NCBI GenBank assembly: GCA_002395835.1
Contig: DGVD01000017.1
Location: forward strand, 62,001-126,000
Source: Bacteroidales bacterium UBA4293
Lineage (GTDB): Bacteria > Bacteroidota > Bacteroidia > Bacteroidales > Bacteroidaceae
Direction of reading: 5' to 3'
DNA length: 64,000 nt
Part shown: positions 1 to 8,405 of the stretch, one piece after another
How positions within the stretch are numbered: position 1 is the first letter of the stretch
Layout: each line of letters begins with the position of its first letter
Position numbers and translations under genes: made by a program
Notes under the pieces: generated by a model
Told to the model about the DNA's origin: nothing
What the model saw: only the letters and a program-made list of their open reading frames with translations
The model's database searches: none

Positions 1-289
1 TCATGTAGTCAGCCTTCAAACGCAAACCGATAGCTGGGTTCAACCACTTACCGATAGCCAATGCATAGTCAGGACCTACGTTCTTCTTGAAACCCTGGAA
101 ACGGCTGTTCTCAGACATAGCGAAATCGCCACCGAAGAATGCGCTGATATACCAGTTGTCTCCAAATTTATAATGTCTCAGACCTGTTACTGACTGTTCA
201 GTAATAGTAGATGGGTCTACCTCTTCCTGAGCCATAACTGGTGATGCCATCAAAGTGGCCATCATCATTAAAGTAAATATCTTTTTCAT
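1..289 (-). CDS. OmpA-like outer-membrane protein, 3' part missing
   Basis: The first 96 codons of a minus-strand gene that runs off the left edge. It opens with a signal peptide (MKKIFTLMMMATLMASPVMA, cut before QEE). The mature part contains KFGDNWYISAFFGGDF and later ALAIGKWLNPAIGLRLKADY, which match the next gene's KFGDNWFWGFQVGG and GLQAGKWLAPWLGFRGQVLY. The two are therefore diverged tandem paralogues with an N-terminal beta-barrel. Only 22 bases separate it from the upstream paralogue, so they are probably co-transcribed. Whether it keeps an OmpA-type C-terminal domain cannot be seen. A structural outer-membrane role is inferred. Confidence 0.75.
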   Translation of the reverse strand, partial: MKKIFTLMMMATLMASPVMAQEEVDPSTITEQSVTGLRHYKFGDNWYISAFFGGDFAMSENSRFQGFKKNVGPDYALAIGKWLNPAIGLRLKADYM

Positions 290-311
290 GTTACGTTCTT
301 CGTTTTAGAGG

Positions 312-1478
312 TTATTCATTAATAAATACTACCACTGCATTCTGTTCTGTCAGGTTCTTGATGATCTGTGGGTTGCTCTCAATGTTGATGCGACCTGCAG
401 GTACATTGTACTGGTTCATCAGCTGATCCTTGACGGTGTTAGCGCGCTGTACGAAGAGTTCTACGTTAGCTGGAGTGTTGTCACCATAAGGCATGATGTA
501 AATGGTAGCATCGTTCAGCTTCTTGTAGTCCTCAGCAGCAGTGTAGACGTTTACTTCCTGCAGCTTGTTGATGTTAGACTTGCCATCCTCGAATGAGATC
601 AATGTGCGGATTAAGTTACCCTCAACCACCTTCTTCTGTACGTTGATGATAGGAGCACCGTTACGCTTAGCCTCAGCCTGTGCACGCAGCTTGTTAGCTT
701 GGTCGTTCAGGTAGTCATAGCGTGAAGCGTTGTACATTTCATGGTGGAAGTCACGAGAACCGTCGTGGTTCTTGAAGCGGTAGGTCAGACCAGCATAAAT
801 GCCAATGTAACCGTCATACTCGCCATCGAACTTCTGGTGGTCGAACTTAGAGGTCAGCCAGTTGTTCATTACTTCTACGTTGAAGTCCCACTTCTCGCTC
901 ATGCGGAACTTAGCCATCAAACCCAGCTGAGGAACCAGGAAGGTCTTGTGGCCTACATCCTTCAGACGAGCATCGTTGGTGTTGTACTTACCGGTGTCAC
1001 TCCATCCAATACCTGCCAGTGCAATCAGGTTGAACTTACGGTTCTCCTTGAAGTTGCAGAACAGGTTGGTCAGGTTCAGCATCATGTCGAAGTTGACGCC
1101 GAAAGTTCTGAAGTGGTAAACCACATCAGGATTCAGCAACTGACCACGGTTGTGACCATAGAGTACCTGTCCACGGAAACCCAACCAAGGAGCCAGCCAC
1201 TTACCAGCCTGAAGTCCATAAGCGAAGTTCAGGTTACGGAACAAGTTGGCAGCGTCGTAGTTGGTAGTCCAAGACTTCATACCACCCACTTGGAAACCCC
1301 AGAACCAGTTGTCTCCAAACTTGGTAGTAGCAAGTACTCTACTGTTTTCATCGCTTGCATCTTCCCAGTACGTATCTGGGACTGTAACTGTTGTCACCTT
1401 CACCTCAGGAATCTCTTCCTGAGCCATTGCTGGTACGGCAAGGAAAGGCATCATCAGTAAAGCTAAAACTTTTTTCAT
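312..1478 (-). CDS. OmpA-like outer-membrane beta-barrel protein
   Basis: A 388-residue protein with a signal peptide (MKKVLALLMMPFLAVPAMA, cut before QEEIPE). Residues of about 55-240 alternate aromatic and polar positions as in an outer-membrane barrel (KFGDNWFWGFQVGG, IGIYAGLTYRFKN). A short linker follows, then a C-terminal domain of about 100 residues that resembles a degenerate OmpA peptidoglycan-binding domain (IYIMPYGDNT, then VQRANTVKDQL, then GRINIE). The D and R positions that contact diaminopimelate in OmpA domains may be present, but the spacing is shorter than usual. It lies 45 bases after the dehydratase gene and 22 bases before its paralogue. It probably anchors the outer membrane to the wall; this is inferred from the fold. 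Confidence 0.8.
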   Translation of the reverse strand: MKKVLALLMMPFLAVPAMAQEEIPEVKVTTVTVPDTYWEDASDENSRVLATTKFGDNWFWGFQVGGMKSWTTNYDAANLFRNLNFAYGLQAGKWLAPWLGFRGQVLYGHNRGQLLNPDVVYHFRTFGVNFDMMLNLTNLFCNFKENRKFNLIALAGIGWSDTGKYNTNDARLKDVGHKTFLVPQLGLMAKFRMSEKWDFNVEVMNNWLTSKFDHQKFDGEYDGYIGIYAGLTYRFKNHDGSRDFHHEMYNASRYDYLNDQANKLRAQAEAKRNGAPIINVQKKVVEGNLIRTLISFEDGKSNINKLQEVNVYTAAEDYKKLNDATIYIMPYGDNTPANVELFVQRANTVKDQLMNQYNVPAGRINIESNPQIIKNLTEQNAVVVFINE

Positions 1479-1523
1479 ACTTCCTTTTTTTTAAGAATGA
1501 ATATTGATAGATTAACTAATTAA

Positions 1524-3425
1524 TTATTTACTCTCTTTATCTAGTTCTGCATATTCAGAGTTTTGGCTCTGGAATGCAGGTGTGATTTCTTTCATTTGGC
1601 GCACGGTTTCCAAACTATTACCTGTGGTGGCGGTTTGGATGAGCGTGGTGATTACCTTATTTATATAATCGTAGTCGCGCTCGATGGTCTGTGACCGGAA
1701 AATCTTAGGGTGGGTGGTAGGTATGGAAGCCTCCTTATTATATAATAACTCCTCATACAACTTTTCACCCGGGCGTAGACCGATGTACTTTATCTCAATG
1801 TCGGTATTCGGTCTCAGACCGGACAGCTCTATCATTCGCTTGGCCAGATCTACAATCTTGACCGGTTCACCCATGTCGAAGATGAAGATATCGTTACCTT
1901 CCCCCATGAACGCTGCTTCAAGTACCAAACGGCAAGCTTCCGGGATGGTCATGAAGTAACGGATAACCTCCGGGTCGGTGATGGTGATAGGACCGCCTGT
2001 TTCTATTTGTCTACGGAACAATGGGATGACAGAACCGTTGGACCCTAACACATTTCCGAAACGGGTAGTGACAAACTGTGTCTTTCCCTGTACCTTTCCT
2101 TCCTTGACCGCCTGCCCCAGACTCTGGATGTACATCTCCGCAATGTGCTTGGTAGCACCCATGACGTTGCTAGGCTTGACCGATTTATCGGTAGAAATCA
2201 TGACAAACTTCTGCACGCCATGCTTGACGGCTAAATCTGCCATGTTCTTGGTACCCTGTATATTCGCCCGCACTGCCTCGCAAGGATACTGTTCCATGAG
2301 CGGTACATGCTTGTAGGCTGCTGCGTGCATGATGATTTCCGGCTGGTACTCTGCAATGAGCTTGTCCATGCGGTCATAATCTCTTACATCGGAGATGACT
2401 GCGGTGAACGGCTGTTCCGGAAATTTGTTCTTTAGTTCCAAATCAATCTGGTAGGTAGGAGTTTCACCCATATCCACCAGGATGAGGTTCCGAGGCTTAA
2501 AGTTGCAGATTTGTCGGCAGAGCTCACTACCGATGCTACCTGCAGCGCCCGTGACCATGATGGTACGGCTGGCTATCTCGTAGCCGATTTTCTCCAGACT
2601 GATTTTGATTTCTTCACGTCCCAGCAAGTCTTCGATCTGGATGGCACGCATCTGCAGGTTGGCCATGCTGGTAGGAGAAGCCTCCATGAGCGGTGCGATA
2701 CGCACGCTGATGTTGTTCTGAAGACAGAGACTTACCAGTTCATCATCCTTATGCAAGTCCTGGTTGTTTACGAAGAGCAGACAGTTGATCTGATGCTTCT
2801 TCGCCTGTGCCTCAAATTCCTCGTTGGAGTTATAGTAGAAAGCTTTTAAGCCCTGGATACGCATATTGTTCATTTCCTTCCTACGGGTAAAGAAACCTGC
2901 AATATGGTAGTCCGTATTCTTATTTACTAAATAGATGGCCAGACTGATGGCCGCCTCACTGGTTCCATAGACCAAGGCATGAAGGTCGCTCTTGTTGCTA
3001 AACCTCAGCAGACGGTGGTAGAGGTTGATGAGGAACACCCGGACCAGCATCATGAGCAAGGCCGTGGAGAACAAGTCCAATACCGTGATAGTAGCCAGCT
3101 GGGCTCCGAAGAAATGGTACTGAGTGAGGTAGGCACCCGGTACCAAGATGAGACCCTTAAAGACCGTGAAGTACATGACACGCATGAACTCCTCGCCACC
3201 GGCATGACTGATGACTCCCCGGAAGGTGTGGAACAGCCATGTTCCAAAAACTGAAACTACCAATGAAATTCCCAGCAACGGGAAGATGAGGTAGGCCTGG
3301 ATGGTGAGTCGCAGGACCGCGTGTATGACAATGATAGCAAAGGCAGTTGAGACGACCGACAAGAAAACGTCGATACACCACATGATGAGTGGGCTGTACG
3401 CGCTCAACTTATGCAACAACTTCAT
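1524..3425 (-). CDS. Membrane-anchored nucleotide-sugar 4,6-dehydratase/epimerase (CapD/WbpM-like)
   Basis: A 633-residue long-form SDR enzyme of surface-polysaccharide synthesis. Four hydrophobic segments fill residues of about 12-130. A cytoplasmic linker domain follows, and the catalytic domain starts near 285 with the nucleotide-binding GAAGSIG at 293-299. The active-site region STDKSVKPSNVMGATK (411-426) has Met422 where most SDRs have Tyr, ahead of Lys426. WbpM/PglF-type UDP-GlcNAc 4,6-dehydratases are known for this Ser-Met-Lys arrangement, so C6 dehydration of a UDP-HexNAc is the likely reaction. Its start overlaps the upxY stop as ATGA, so the two are translationally coupled. The exact substrate cannot be read from sequence. 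Confidence 0.88.
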   Translation of the reverse strand: MKLLHKLSAYSPLIMWCIDVFLSVVSTAFAIIVIHAVLRLTIQAYLIFPLLGISLVVSVFGTWLFHTFRGVISHAGGEEFMRVMYFTVFKGLILVPGAYLTQYHFFGAQLATITVLDLFSTALLMMLVRVFLINLYHRLLRFSNKSDLHALVYGTSEAAISLAIYLVNKNTDYHIAGFFTRRKEMNNMRIQGLKAFYYNSNEEFEAQAKKHQINCLLFVNNQDLHKDDELVSLCLQNNISVRIAPLMEASPTSMANLQMRAIQIEDLLGREEIKISLEKIGYEIASRTIMVTGAAGSIGSELCRQICNFKPRNLILVDMGETPTYQIDLELKNKFPEQPFTAVISDVRDYDRMDKLIAEYQPEIIMHAAAYKHVPLMEQYPCEAVRANIQGTKNMADLAVKHGVQKFVMISTDKSVKPSNVMGATKHIAEMYIQSLGQAVKEGKVQGKTQFVTTRFGNVLGSNGSVIPLFRRQIETGGPITITDPEVIRYFMTIPEACRLVLEAAFMGEGNDIFIFDMGEPVKIVDLAKRMIELSGLRPNTDIEIKYIGLRPGEKLYEELLYNKEASIPTTHPKIFRSQTIERDYDYINKVITTLIQTATTGNSLETVRQMKEITPAFQSQNSEYAELDKESK

Positions 3426-3994
3426 ATCTTCTTACTCTCCTTCTCTAGAGGCTCTACCAGGTTAGGACTGACGGTAGCCAACGCTACTGCTACCACCCCT
3501 TGGATGGCGATGACCACCCTGCGATCCCTGGCCCCCTTTATCTTCATAAAAATACCTTCTTGTCCCTTAAACTTTCCTCCTAAGATACGGACCGGAGTGC
3601 CTTTGGACAAATCCAGCTCTTCGGGAGGGAGGTAGAGCAACTGCTCATCCATGCTGCCAGCCACTGCAATGAAATCCTTCATCTGCTTCTCAGGGATGAT
3701 GATTTTCTTATGCGAACGGAAATCCATCATGTACTGGAGGTAGGGTAGACCCTGCTTGAACTCCTGAATACGAGATTCTGTAGTGTTGACGAAGAGCAGA
3801 CCCGAAATGGCGGGTTTATATTCCTTTTTACGCGTTCTTCCGACCACCTTCACGGTGCTGGTCATGGGCAGGAAATTTGTGATACCTGCTAAATCCAGTT
3901 GCTTCTTTGCTTCCAATTCCCTACGATAAGTAGCCCGCATGGCAAACCAGTGGGTTTCTTCCAAGGGTAGGTCAGAAACATCGGGAACCGTCAT
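3422..3994 (-). CDS. UpxY-family transcription antiterminator (NusG-like)
   Basis: 190 residues. An N-terminal NusG-type domain (HWFAMRATYRRELEAKKQL near residues 15-33) is followed by a C-terminal KOW-like part (GTPVRILGGKFKGQEGIFMKI shape near 130-150). In Bacteroides, UpxY proteins are the first gene of capsule loci and let RNA polymerase read through terminators in their own leader. Here it is coupled by ATGA to a single dehydratase gene and is followed by OmpA-like genes rather than a long glycosyltransferase locus. A Bacteroidetes-type promoter about 220 bases upstream would give the long untranslated leader expected for this regulator. Confidence 0.88.
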   Translation of the reverse strand: MTVPDVSDLPLEETHWFAMRATYRRELEAKKQLDLAGITNFLPMTSTVKVVGRTRKKEYKPAISGLLFVNTTESRIQEFKQGLPYLQYMMDFRSHKKIIIPEKQMKDFIAVAGSMDEQLLYLPPEELDLSKGTPVRILGGKFKGQEGIFMKIKGARDRRVVIAIQGVVAVALATVSPNLVEPLEKESKKI

Positions 3995-4214
3995 TTCAAG
4001 GGTAAAAAAAGGCTTTGTTTTTAGTTCTCTTATCTCGTTAGAGCGTATTCTCTTGGGGCTTTGAAACTCGTGTATCTACTTGAATTTCAATGTCTTACAA
4101 AAGTACTCCCTTAAAATCTCTTAAAATTGGAACATACCAACTGAAGGCTGGTTATGGGTAGTTTTCAGGTCCCACGGAAGCAAATGTACAGTTAGTTTTA
4201 GTTCAATTTCTTTG

Positions 4215-4246
4215 CAAAAATAACCCATTTCTCTATATTCGCCAAA
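4215..4246 (-). promoter_or_regulatory. Probable upxY promoter
   Basis: On the minus strand TTTG (4246-4243) is followed after 20 bases by TATTTTTG (4222-4215). This matches the Bacteroidetes -33/-7 consensus TTTG...TAnnTTTG exactly. Transcription would begin near 4208 and leave a leader of a little over 200 bases before upxY. Confidence 0.6.
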
Positions 4247-4382
4247 TAAAATTCAAAAAAAATCATAAAATAATCTATTTTTCATGTATTCGTTAATTTT
4301 GCACCTAAAAGGCTTTTCTTGGAAACTTTTTGCTTTTTCGGGGGCTGGCTTTGTGTGATTTGCAGAAATTTCAGGCCTAAAT

Positions 4383-4413
4383 TTTGAAAAGTGGAAGAAA
4401 CTCCCTATCTTTG
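4383..4413 (+). promoter_or_regulatory. xylBA promoter
   Basis: TTTG at 4383-4386, a 19-base spacer, then TATCTTTG at 4406-4413, an exact Bacteroidetes consensus promoter. The -7 box ends 29 bases before the xylB start codon, so the leader is short. No regulator gene is adjacent. Confidence 0.75.
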
Positions 4414-4442
4414 TCATTCGTAAACCTTAATATAAGAAAAGT

Positions 4443-5927
4443 ATGTTTTTACTAGGATATGACATCGGAAGTTCATCGGTGAAAGCTTCGTTGGTGAATG
4501 CGAAAACCGGGGCCTGTGCTGCTTCGGCCTTTTTCCCTAAACACGAGGCTCCCATTAAGGCCGTGAAAGCCGGGTGGGCCGAGCAAGACCCTGAGATGTG
4601 GTGGGAGAACCTGAAACTGGCCACTGCAGCCGTGATGGAACAAACCGGGGCAAAGGGAGAGGAGATAGAAGCAATAGGTATTTCCTACCAGATGCACGGA
4701 CTGGTGTGTGTGGACAAGGAAGGGAAGCCCCTGCGCGATGCTATTATCTGGTGCGACTCCCGTGCCGTGCCTTATGGCAACAAAGCATTTGCCGACCTAG
4801 GTGCCGACCAGTGTCTGGGCCACCTGCTGAATTCACCGGGTAACTTTACAGCTTCTAAACTGGCCTGGGTAAAAGAGAACGAACCGGAACTATTTAAGCA
4901 GATATACAAGATTATGCTCCCTGGCGATTATATCGCTATGAAGTTGAGTGGGGCAATCCACACCACCGTGAGCGGCCTATCCGAAGGCATGTTCTGGGAT
5001 TTCAAGGAAAACCGGGTGGCTCAGTTCCTGATGGATTACTACGGATTCCCGATGTCCCTGATAGCTGACATTGTGCCTACCTTCTCTATCCAGAGCCGGG
5101 TGAATGCCGCTGCCGCTGCTGAACTGGGCCTGGCCGAGGGTACACCTATTTCTTATAGAGGTGGCGACCAGCCAAACAATGCCCTGTCTTTGAACGTGAT
5201 GAAGCCGGGAGAACTGGCTACCACGGGCGGAACCAGCGGTGTGGTGTACGGCGTACTGGGTGAGGTAAACTATGATAAGTTGAGCCGGGTGAACACCTTT
5301 GCGCATGTGAACCACCGTGCCGACCAAACCAGACTGGGCGTGCTGCTGTGCATCAACGGTACCGGAATTCTGAATGCGTGGATGAAACGCACCGTGGCTC
5401 CGGAAGGCATCAGCTACAGCGAGATGAACGAACTGGCAGCCTCCGTTCCCGTGGGAGCTGAGGGCCTGAGCGTGATTCCATTCGGCAATGGTGCCGAGCG
5501 TGTGCTGCAGAATCAAGATCCAGGGGCTAGCGTTCATGGCATCAACTTCAACATCCATACCAAGGCACATGTGCTGCGGGCTGCTCAGGAGGGTATAGCG
5601 TTCTCCTTCGCCTACGGCATGGAAATCATGGCCCAGATGGGCATGGAAATCCAGACCATCAAGGCCGGGTATGCCAACCTGTTCTTGTCGCCACTCTTCC
5701 GCCAGACCCTGGCGAACGTGACGGGAGCCACCATTGAACTCTATGACACCGACGGTTCTGTGGGAGCAGCTAAGGGCGCAGGCATCGGTGCCGGCATCTA
5801 TAAAGACAGTGACGAAGCCTTTGCTACCCTGCAGCATCACGGCACGGTGCGCCCCGAGACGGAGGTAAGTGCCTGCAAGGCAGCCTATGAACTGTGGAAA
5901 GAAAGACTAACAATCAACATTAAATAA
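4443..5927 (+). CDS. xylB: Xylulokinase
   Basis: 494 residues, normal length for FGGY-family xylulokinases. It phosphorylates D-xylulose with ATP to xylulose 5-phosphate, which enters the pentose phosphate pathway. The N-terminal phosphate-binding motif GYDIGSSSVKASL is at residues 5-17. Other visible family motifs are YQMHGLV near 82, GGDQPNNALS near 240 (substrate Asp region), GGTSGVVYG near 261 and DGSVGAAKGAGIGAG near 438-452. It is followed after 9 bases by xylA, making a compact catabolic operon under a consensus promoter. No xylose transporter or regulator lies next to it. Confidence 0.95.
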   Translation: MFLLGYDIGSSSVKASLVNAKTGACAASAFFPKHEAPIKAVKAGWAEQDPEMWWENLKLATAAVMEQTGAKGEEIEAIGISYQMHGLVCVDKEGKPLRDAIIWCDSRAVPYGNKAFADLGADQCLGHLLNSPGNFTASKLAWVKENEPELFKQIYKIMLPGDYIAMKLSGAIHTTVSGLSEGMFWDFKENRVAQFLMDYYGFPMSLIADIVPTFSIQSRVNAAAAAELGLAEGTPISYRGGDQPNNALSLNVMKPGELATTGGTSGVVYGVLGEVNYDKLSRVNTFAHVNHRADQTRLGVLLCINGTGILNAWMKRTVAPEGISYSEMNELAASVPVGAEGLSVIPFGNGAERVLQNQDPGASVHGINFNIHTKAHVLRAAQEGIAFSFAYGMEIMAQMGMEIQTIKAGYANLFLSPLFRQTLANVTGATIELYDTDGSVGAAKGAGIGAGIYKDSDEAFATLQHHGTVRPETEVSACKAAYELWKERLTINIK

Positions 5928-5936
5928 AAAAATAAT

Positions 5937-7256
5937 ATGGCAAAAGAGTATTTTCCTGAGATAGGCAAGATTCCTTTCGAAGGCAAAGAGAGCAGAAACC
6001 CACTGGCATATCGTTTCTACGATGCCAACAAGGTGATTATGGGGAAGAAAATGAGTGAGTGGCTGAAGTTCGCCATGGCATGGTGGCACACCCTCTGTGC
6101 AGAAGGTGCAGACCAGTTTGGCGGTCCTTCCAAGCATTTCCCTTGGAACTACGATGCTACTGACCCTATAGAGAAGGCAAAGCACAAAGCTGATGCAGGT
6201 TTTGAGATTATGCAGAAGCTGGGTATAGAGTACTACTGCTTTCACGATGTGGACCTGGTGGACGAGGCTCCAGATATAGAGACCTATGAGAAGAACTTGA
6301 AGGAGATAGTAGCTTACCTGAAGCAGAAACAGGAAGAGACAGGCATTAAGCTGCTGTGGGGTACTGCCAACGTATTCGGCAACAAGCGCTATATGAACGG
6401 TGCTTCAACCAACCCAGACTTTGACGTTGTGGCTCGTGCCATCGTTCAGATTAAGAATGCGATAGACGCTACCATCGAACTAGGTGGTACCAATTATGTA
6501 TTCTGGGGTGGCCGTGAGGGTTACATGACCCTGCTGAACACCGACCAGAAACGTGAGAAGGAACACATGGCTACTATGCTGCGTATGGCTCGCGACTATG
6601 GACGTTCCAAGGGCTTTACCGGTACTTTCCTGATTGAGCCAAAGCCTATGGAGCCAACCAAGCATCAGTATGACTCCGATACAGAGACAGTCATCGGTTT
6701 CTTGAAGGCCCATGGTCTGGACAAGGACTTCAAGGTGAACATTGAGGTGAACCACGCTACTCTGGCTGGACACACCTTCGGCCATGAACTGGCTTGCGCA
6801 GTGGATGCAGGCATGCTGGGTTCCATCGATGCCAACCGTGGTGACTATCAGAACGGCTGGGATACCGACCAGTTCCCAATAGACAGCTACGAGCTGATTC
6901 AGGCTATGCTTCAGATTATCCGCAACGACGGTCTGCACAATGGTGGTACCAACTTTGATGCTAAGGTTCGCCGTGACTCTACCGACCTGGTGGACATCTT
7001 CTACGCACACATTGCAGCAATGGATGTTATGGCACATGCACTGGAATGTGCAGCTAACCTCTTGACCTACAGCCCATACAACGAAATGCGTAAGCAGCGC
7101 TATGCAAGCTTTGACGAGGGTATAGGCAAGGAATTTGAAGAAGGCAAGTTGACCCTGGAGCAGGTTTACGAGTATGGTAAGCGTGTGGGTGAGCCTAAGC
7201 AGACTTCTGGTAAGCAGGAGCTCTATGAGGCTATTGTAAATATGTATGCAAACTAA
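5937..7256 (+). CDS. xylA: Xylose isomerase
   Basis: 439 residues, the length of class II xylose isomerases. It converts D-xylose to D-xylulose, the substrate of the XylB encoded just upstream. Visible catalytic and metal-binding motifs are FHDVD at 102-106 (His103, Asp106), WGTANVFGNKRYMNGA, GGTNYVFWGGREGY, IEPKPMEPTKHQYD, EVNHATLAGHTFGHE and SIDANRGDYQNGWDTD. All expected metal ligands appear to be present. The Bacteroides/Prevotella branch of this family is well known. The operon ends at a strong hairpin terminator just after the stop codon. Confidence 0.97.
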   Translation: MAKEYFPEIGKIPFEGKESRNPLAYRFYDANKVIMGKKMSEWLKFAMAWWHTLCAEGADQFGGPSKHFPWNYDATDPIEKAKHKADAGFEIMQKLGIEYYCFHDVDLVDEAPDIETYEKNLKEIVAYLKQKQEETGIKLLWGTANVFGNKRYMNGASTNPDFDVVARAIVQIKNAIDATIELGGTNYVFWGGREGYMTLLNTDQKREKEHMATMLRMARDYGRSKGFTGTFLIEPKPMEPTKHQYDSDTETVIGFLKAHGLDKDFKVNIEVNHATLAGHTFGHELACAVDAGMLGSIDANRGDYQNGWDTDQFPIDSYELIQAMLQIIRNDGLHNGGTNFDAKVRRDSTDLVDIFYAHIAAMDVMAHALECAANLLTYSPYNEMRKQRYASFDEGIGKEFEEGKLTLEQVYEYGKRVGEPKQTSGKQELYEAIVNMYAN

Positions 7257-7269
7257 TTAACCGATAAGA

Positions 7270-7302
7270 CCCGTGGGAGGAAGATTCCCACGGGCCTTTT
7301 CT
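7270..7302 (+). terminator. xylBA terminator
   Basis: CCCGTGGGA (7270-7278) pairs with TCCCACGGG (7286-7294) across a 7-base loop and is followed by CCTTTTCT and a T-rich run, 14 bases after the xylA stop. Confidence 0.85.
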
Positions 7303-7349
7303 ATTTTTTTATATGGTTAACGTCATTCCAATTTTAAGGTAAAAAGAAC

Positions 7350-8405
7350 ATGAACAACCACCTTGTTATAATGGCCGGAGGAGTAGGCAGTAGATTCTGG
7401 CCGATGAGCACACAGGATAATCCCAAGCAGTTTATCGATATCCTAGGATGTGGAAGAACCCTTCTGCAATTGACCTACGACCGTTTCAAAGGCCTGGTAC
7501 CCGACGAAAACATCTGGGTGGTTACCTCGGCGAAATACGGAGAGACCGTGGCAGAACAGCTGCCGATGATTCCTCGGAAGAACATCTTACTGGAGCCTTG
7601 CCGCCGGAATACCGCTCCCTGTATAGCCTATGTGAGCTGGCGCATCAAAGCACAGGACCCTTATGCCAATATGGTGGTGACCCCGTCGGACCACATTGTC
7701 ATGAATGTCCCGGAGTTTCAGCGTGTGATTAAAAACAGCCTGAAACTGACCGCAGAGAACGATGCGATAGTCACCCTGGGTATGAAACCCAACCGCCCTG
7801 AGACCGGCTATGGCTACATAGAGGCCGACCTGAGCTCTCCTTCCATCCGGAACAAGGAGATTTTCCGTGTGTTCAGCTTCCGTGAGAAACCCGACTATGC
7901 CACTGCCACCCGGTATATCCAACAAGACAACTATTTCTGGAATGCAGGTATCTTTATCTGGAGTGTGAGTACGATAGTGAATGCCTTCCGTGTGTATCAG
8001 CCTGAGATTTCAGAACCGTTTGAGGGGCTGCTGAGCTATTATGGTACTGAAAAAGAGCAGGAACTGGTGGATCAGGTTTATGAAAAGGTGAAGTCCATCT
8101 CCGTGGATTATGCCATTCTGGAGAAAGCAGAGGAAATCTTTGTCCATCCTGCAGATTTCGGCTGGAGCGATCTAGGTACTTGGGGGTCTCTGCATGGCAA
8201 CAGCAAACGTGACCTCTATAATAATGTACTGATAGGTGAGAACATCAAGACCTATGAAACCTGGAACACTATAGTACACTGTACGGAAGAGAAGAAGGTA
8301 GTGGTTCAGGGTCTGGATGGCTATATCGTAGCAGAAAAGGGTGATACCCTACTTATTTGTAAGTTGTCCGAGGAACAACGGATCAGAGATTTTAGTGAAG
8401 ATTAA
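7350..8405 (+). CDS. manC: Mannose-1-phosphate guanylyltransferase (GDP-mannose pyrophosphorylase)
   Basis: 351 residues. It makes GDP-mannose from mannose 1-phosphate and GTP for surface glycans. The nucleotidyltransferase signature GGVGSRFWPMSTQDNPKQF lies at residues 11-29, and FREKP marks the sugar-binding loop. It is the short, single-domain form: there is no C-terminal phosphomannose isomerase cupin as in bifunctional ManC/AlgA. The start follows the xyl terminator by 47 bases and I see no clear promoter in that gap. The stop overlaps the next start as TAATG, so it is coupled to the DedA gene. Confidence 0.9.
   Translation: MNNHLVIMAGGVGSRFWPMSTQDNPKQFIDILGCGRTLLQLTYDRFKGLVPDENIWVVTSAKYGETVAEQLPMIPRKNILLEPCRRNTAPCIAYVSWRIKAQDPYANMVVTPSDHIVMNVPEFQRVIKNSLKLTAENDAIVTLGMKPNRPETGYGYIEADLSSPSIRNKEIFRVFSFREKPDYATATRYIQQDNYFWNAGIFIWSVSTIVNAFRVYQPEISEPFEGLLSYYGTEKEQELVDQVYEKVKSISVDYAILEKAEEIFVHPADFGWSDLGTWGSLHGNSKRDLYNNVLIGENIKTYETWNTIVHCTEEKKVVVQGLDGYIVAEKGDTLLICKLSEEQRIRDFSED

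Larger units (their letters stand above)
3995..4442. other. Intergenic region between divergent upxY and xylB
   Basis: A 448-base AT-rich gap with no credible ORF. It holds a minus-strand promoter for upxY near 4215-4246, a second weaker minus-strand -7-like box (CAAAAGTA read on plus, 4098-4105), and the plus-strand xylB promoter at 4383-4413. The minus-strand leader contains a short imperfect hairpin (CATAACCA, later TGGTATG, around 4130-4155). I found no inverted repeats flanking the promoter of the kind used for capsule promoter inversion. Confidence 0.6.

Noticed and set aside
741..1460. A 239-codon open frame antisense to the OmpA-like gene
   Set aside because: Complete overlap with a gene that has a signal peptide and clear family features; translated product looks like a shadow frame.
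3441..3455. TTCTCTAGAG-like sequence in upxY resembling the 35-base repeat
   Set aside because: Only a short core resembles the repeat; the flanks do not match, so it is not counted as a third copy.
4098..4105. Second -7-like box upstream of upxY
   Set aside because: CAAAAGTA on plus fits the consensus in reverse, but no matching -33 element was found; the site at 4215-4246 is better.
4977..5840. A 287-codon open frame antisense to xylB
   Set aside because: It lies wholly inside xylB on the other strand, has no recognisable domain or promoter, and reflects codon bias of a GC-richer gene.
6480..7037. A 185-codon open frame antisense to xylA
   Set aside because: xylA is certain and has all active-site motifs; the antisense product has no family resemblance.
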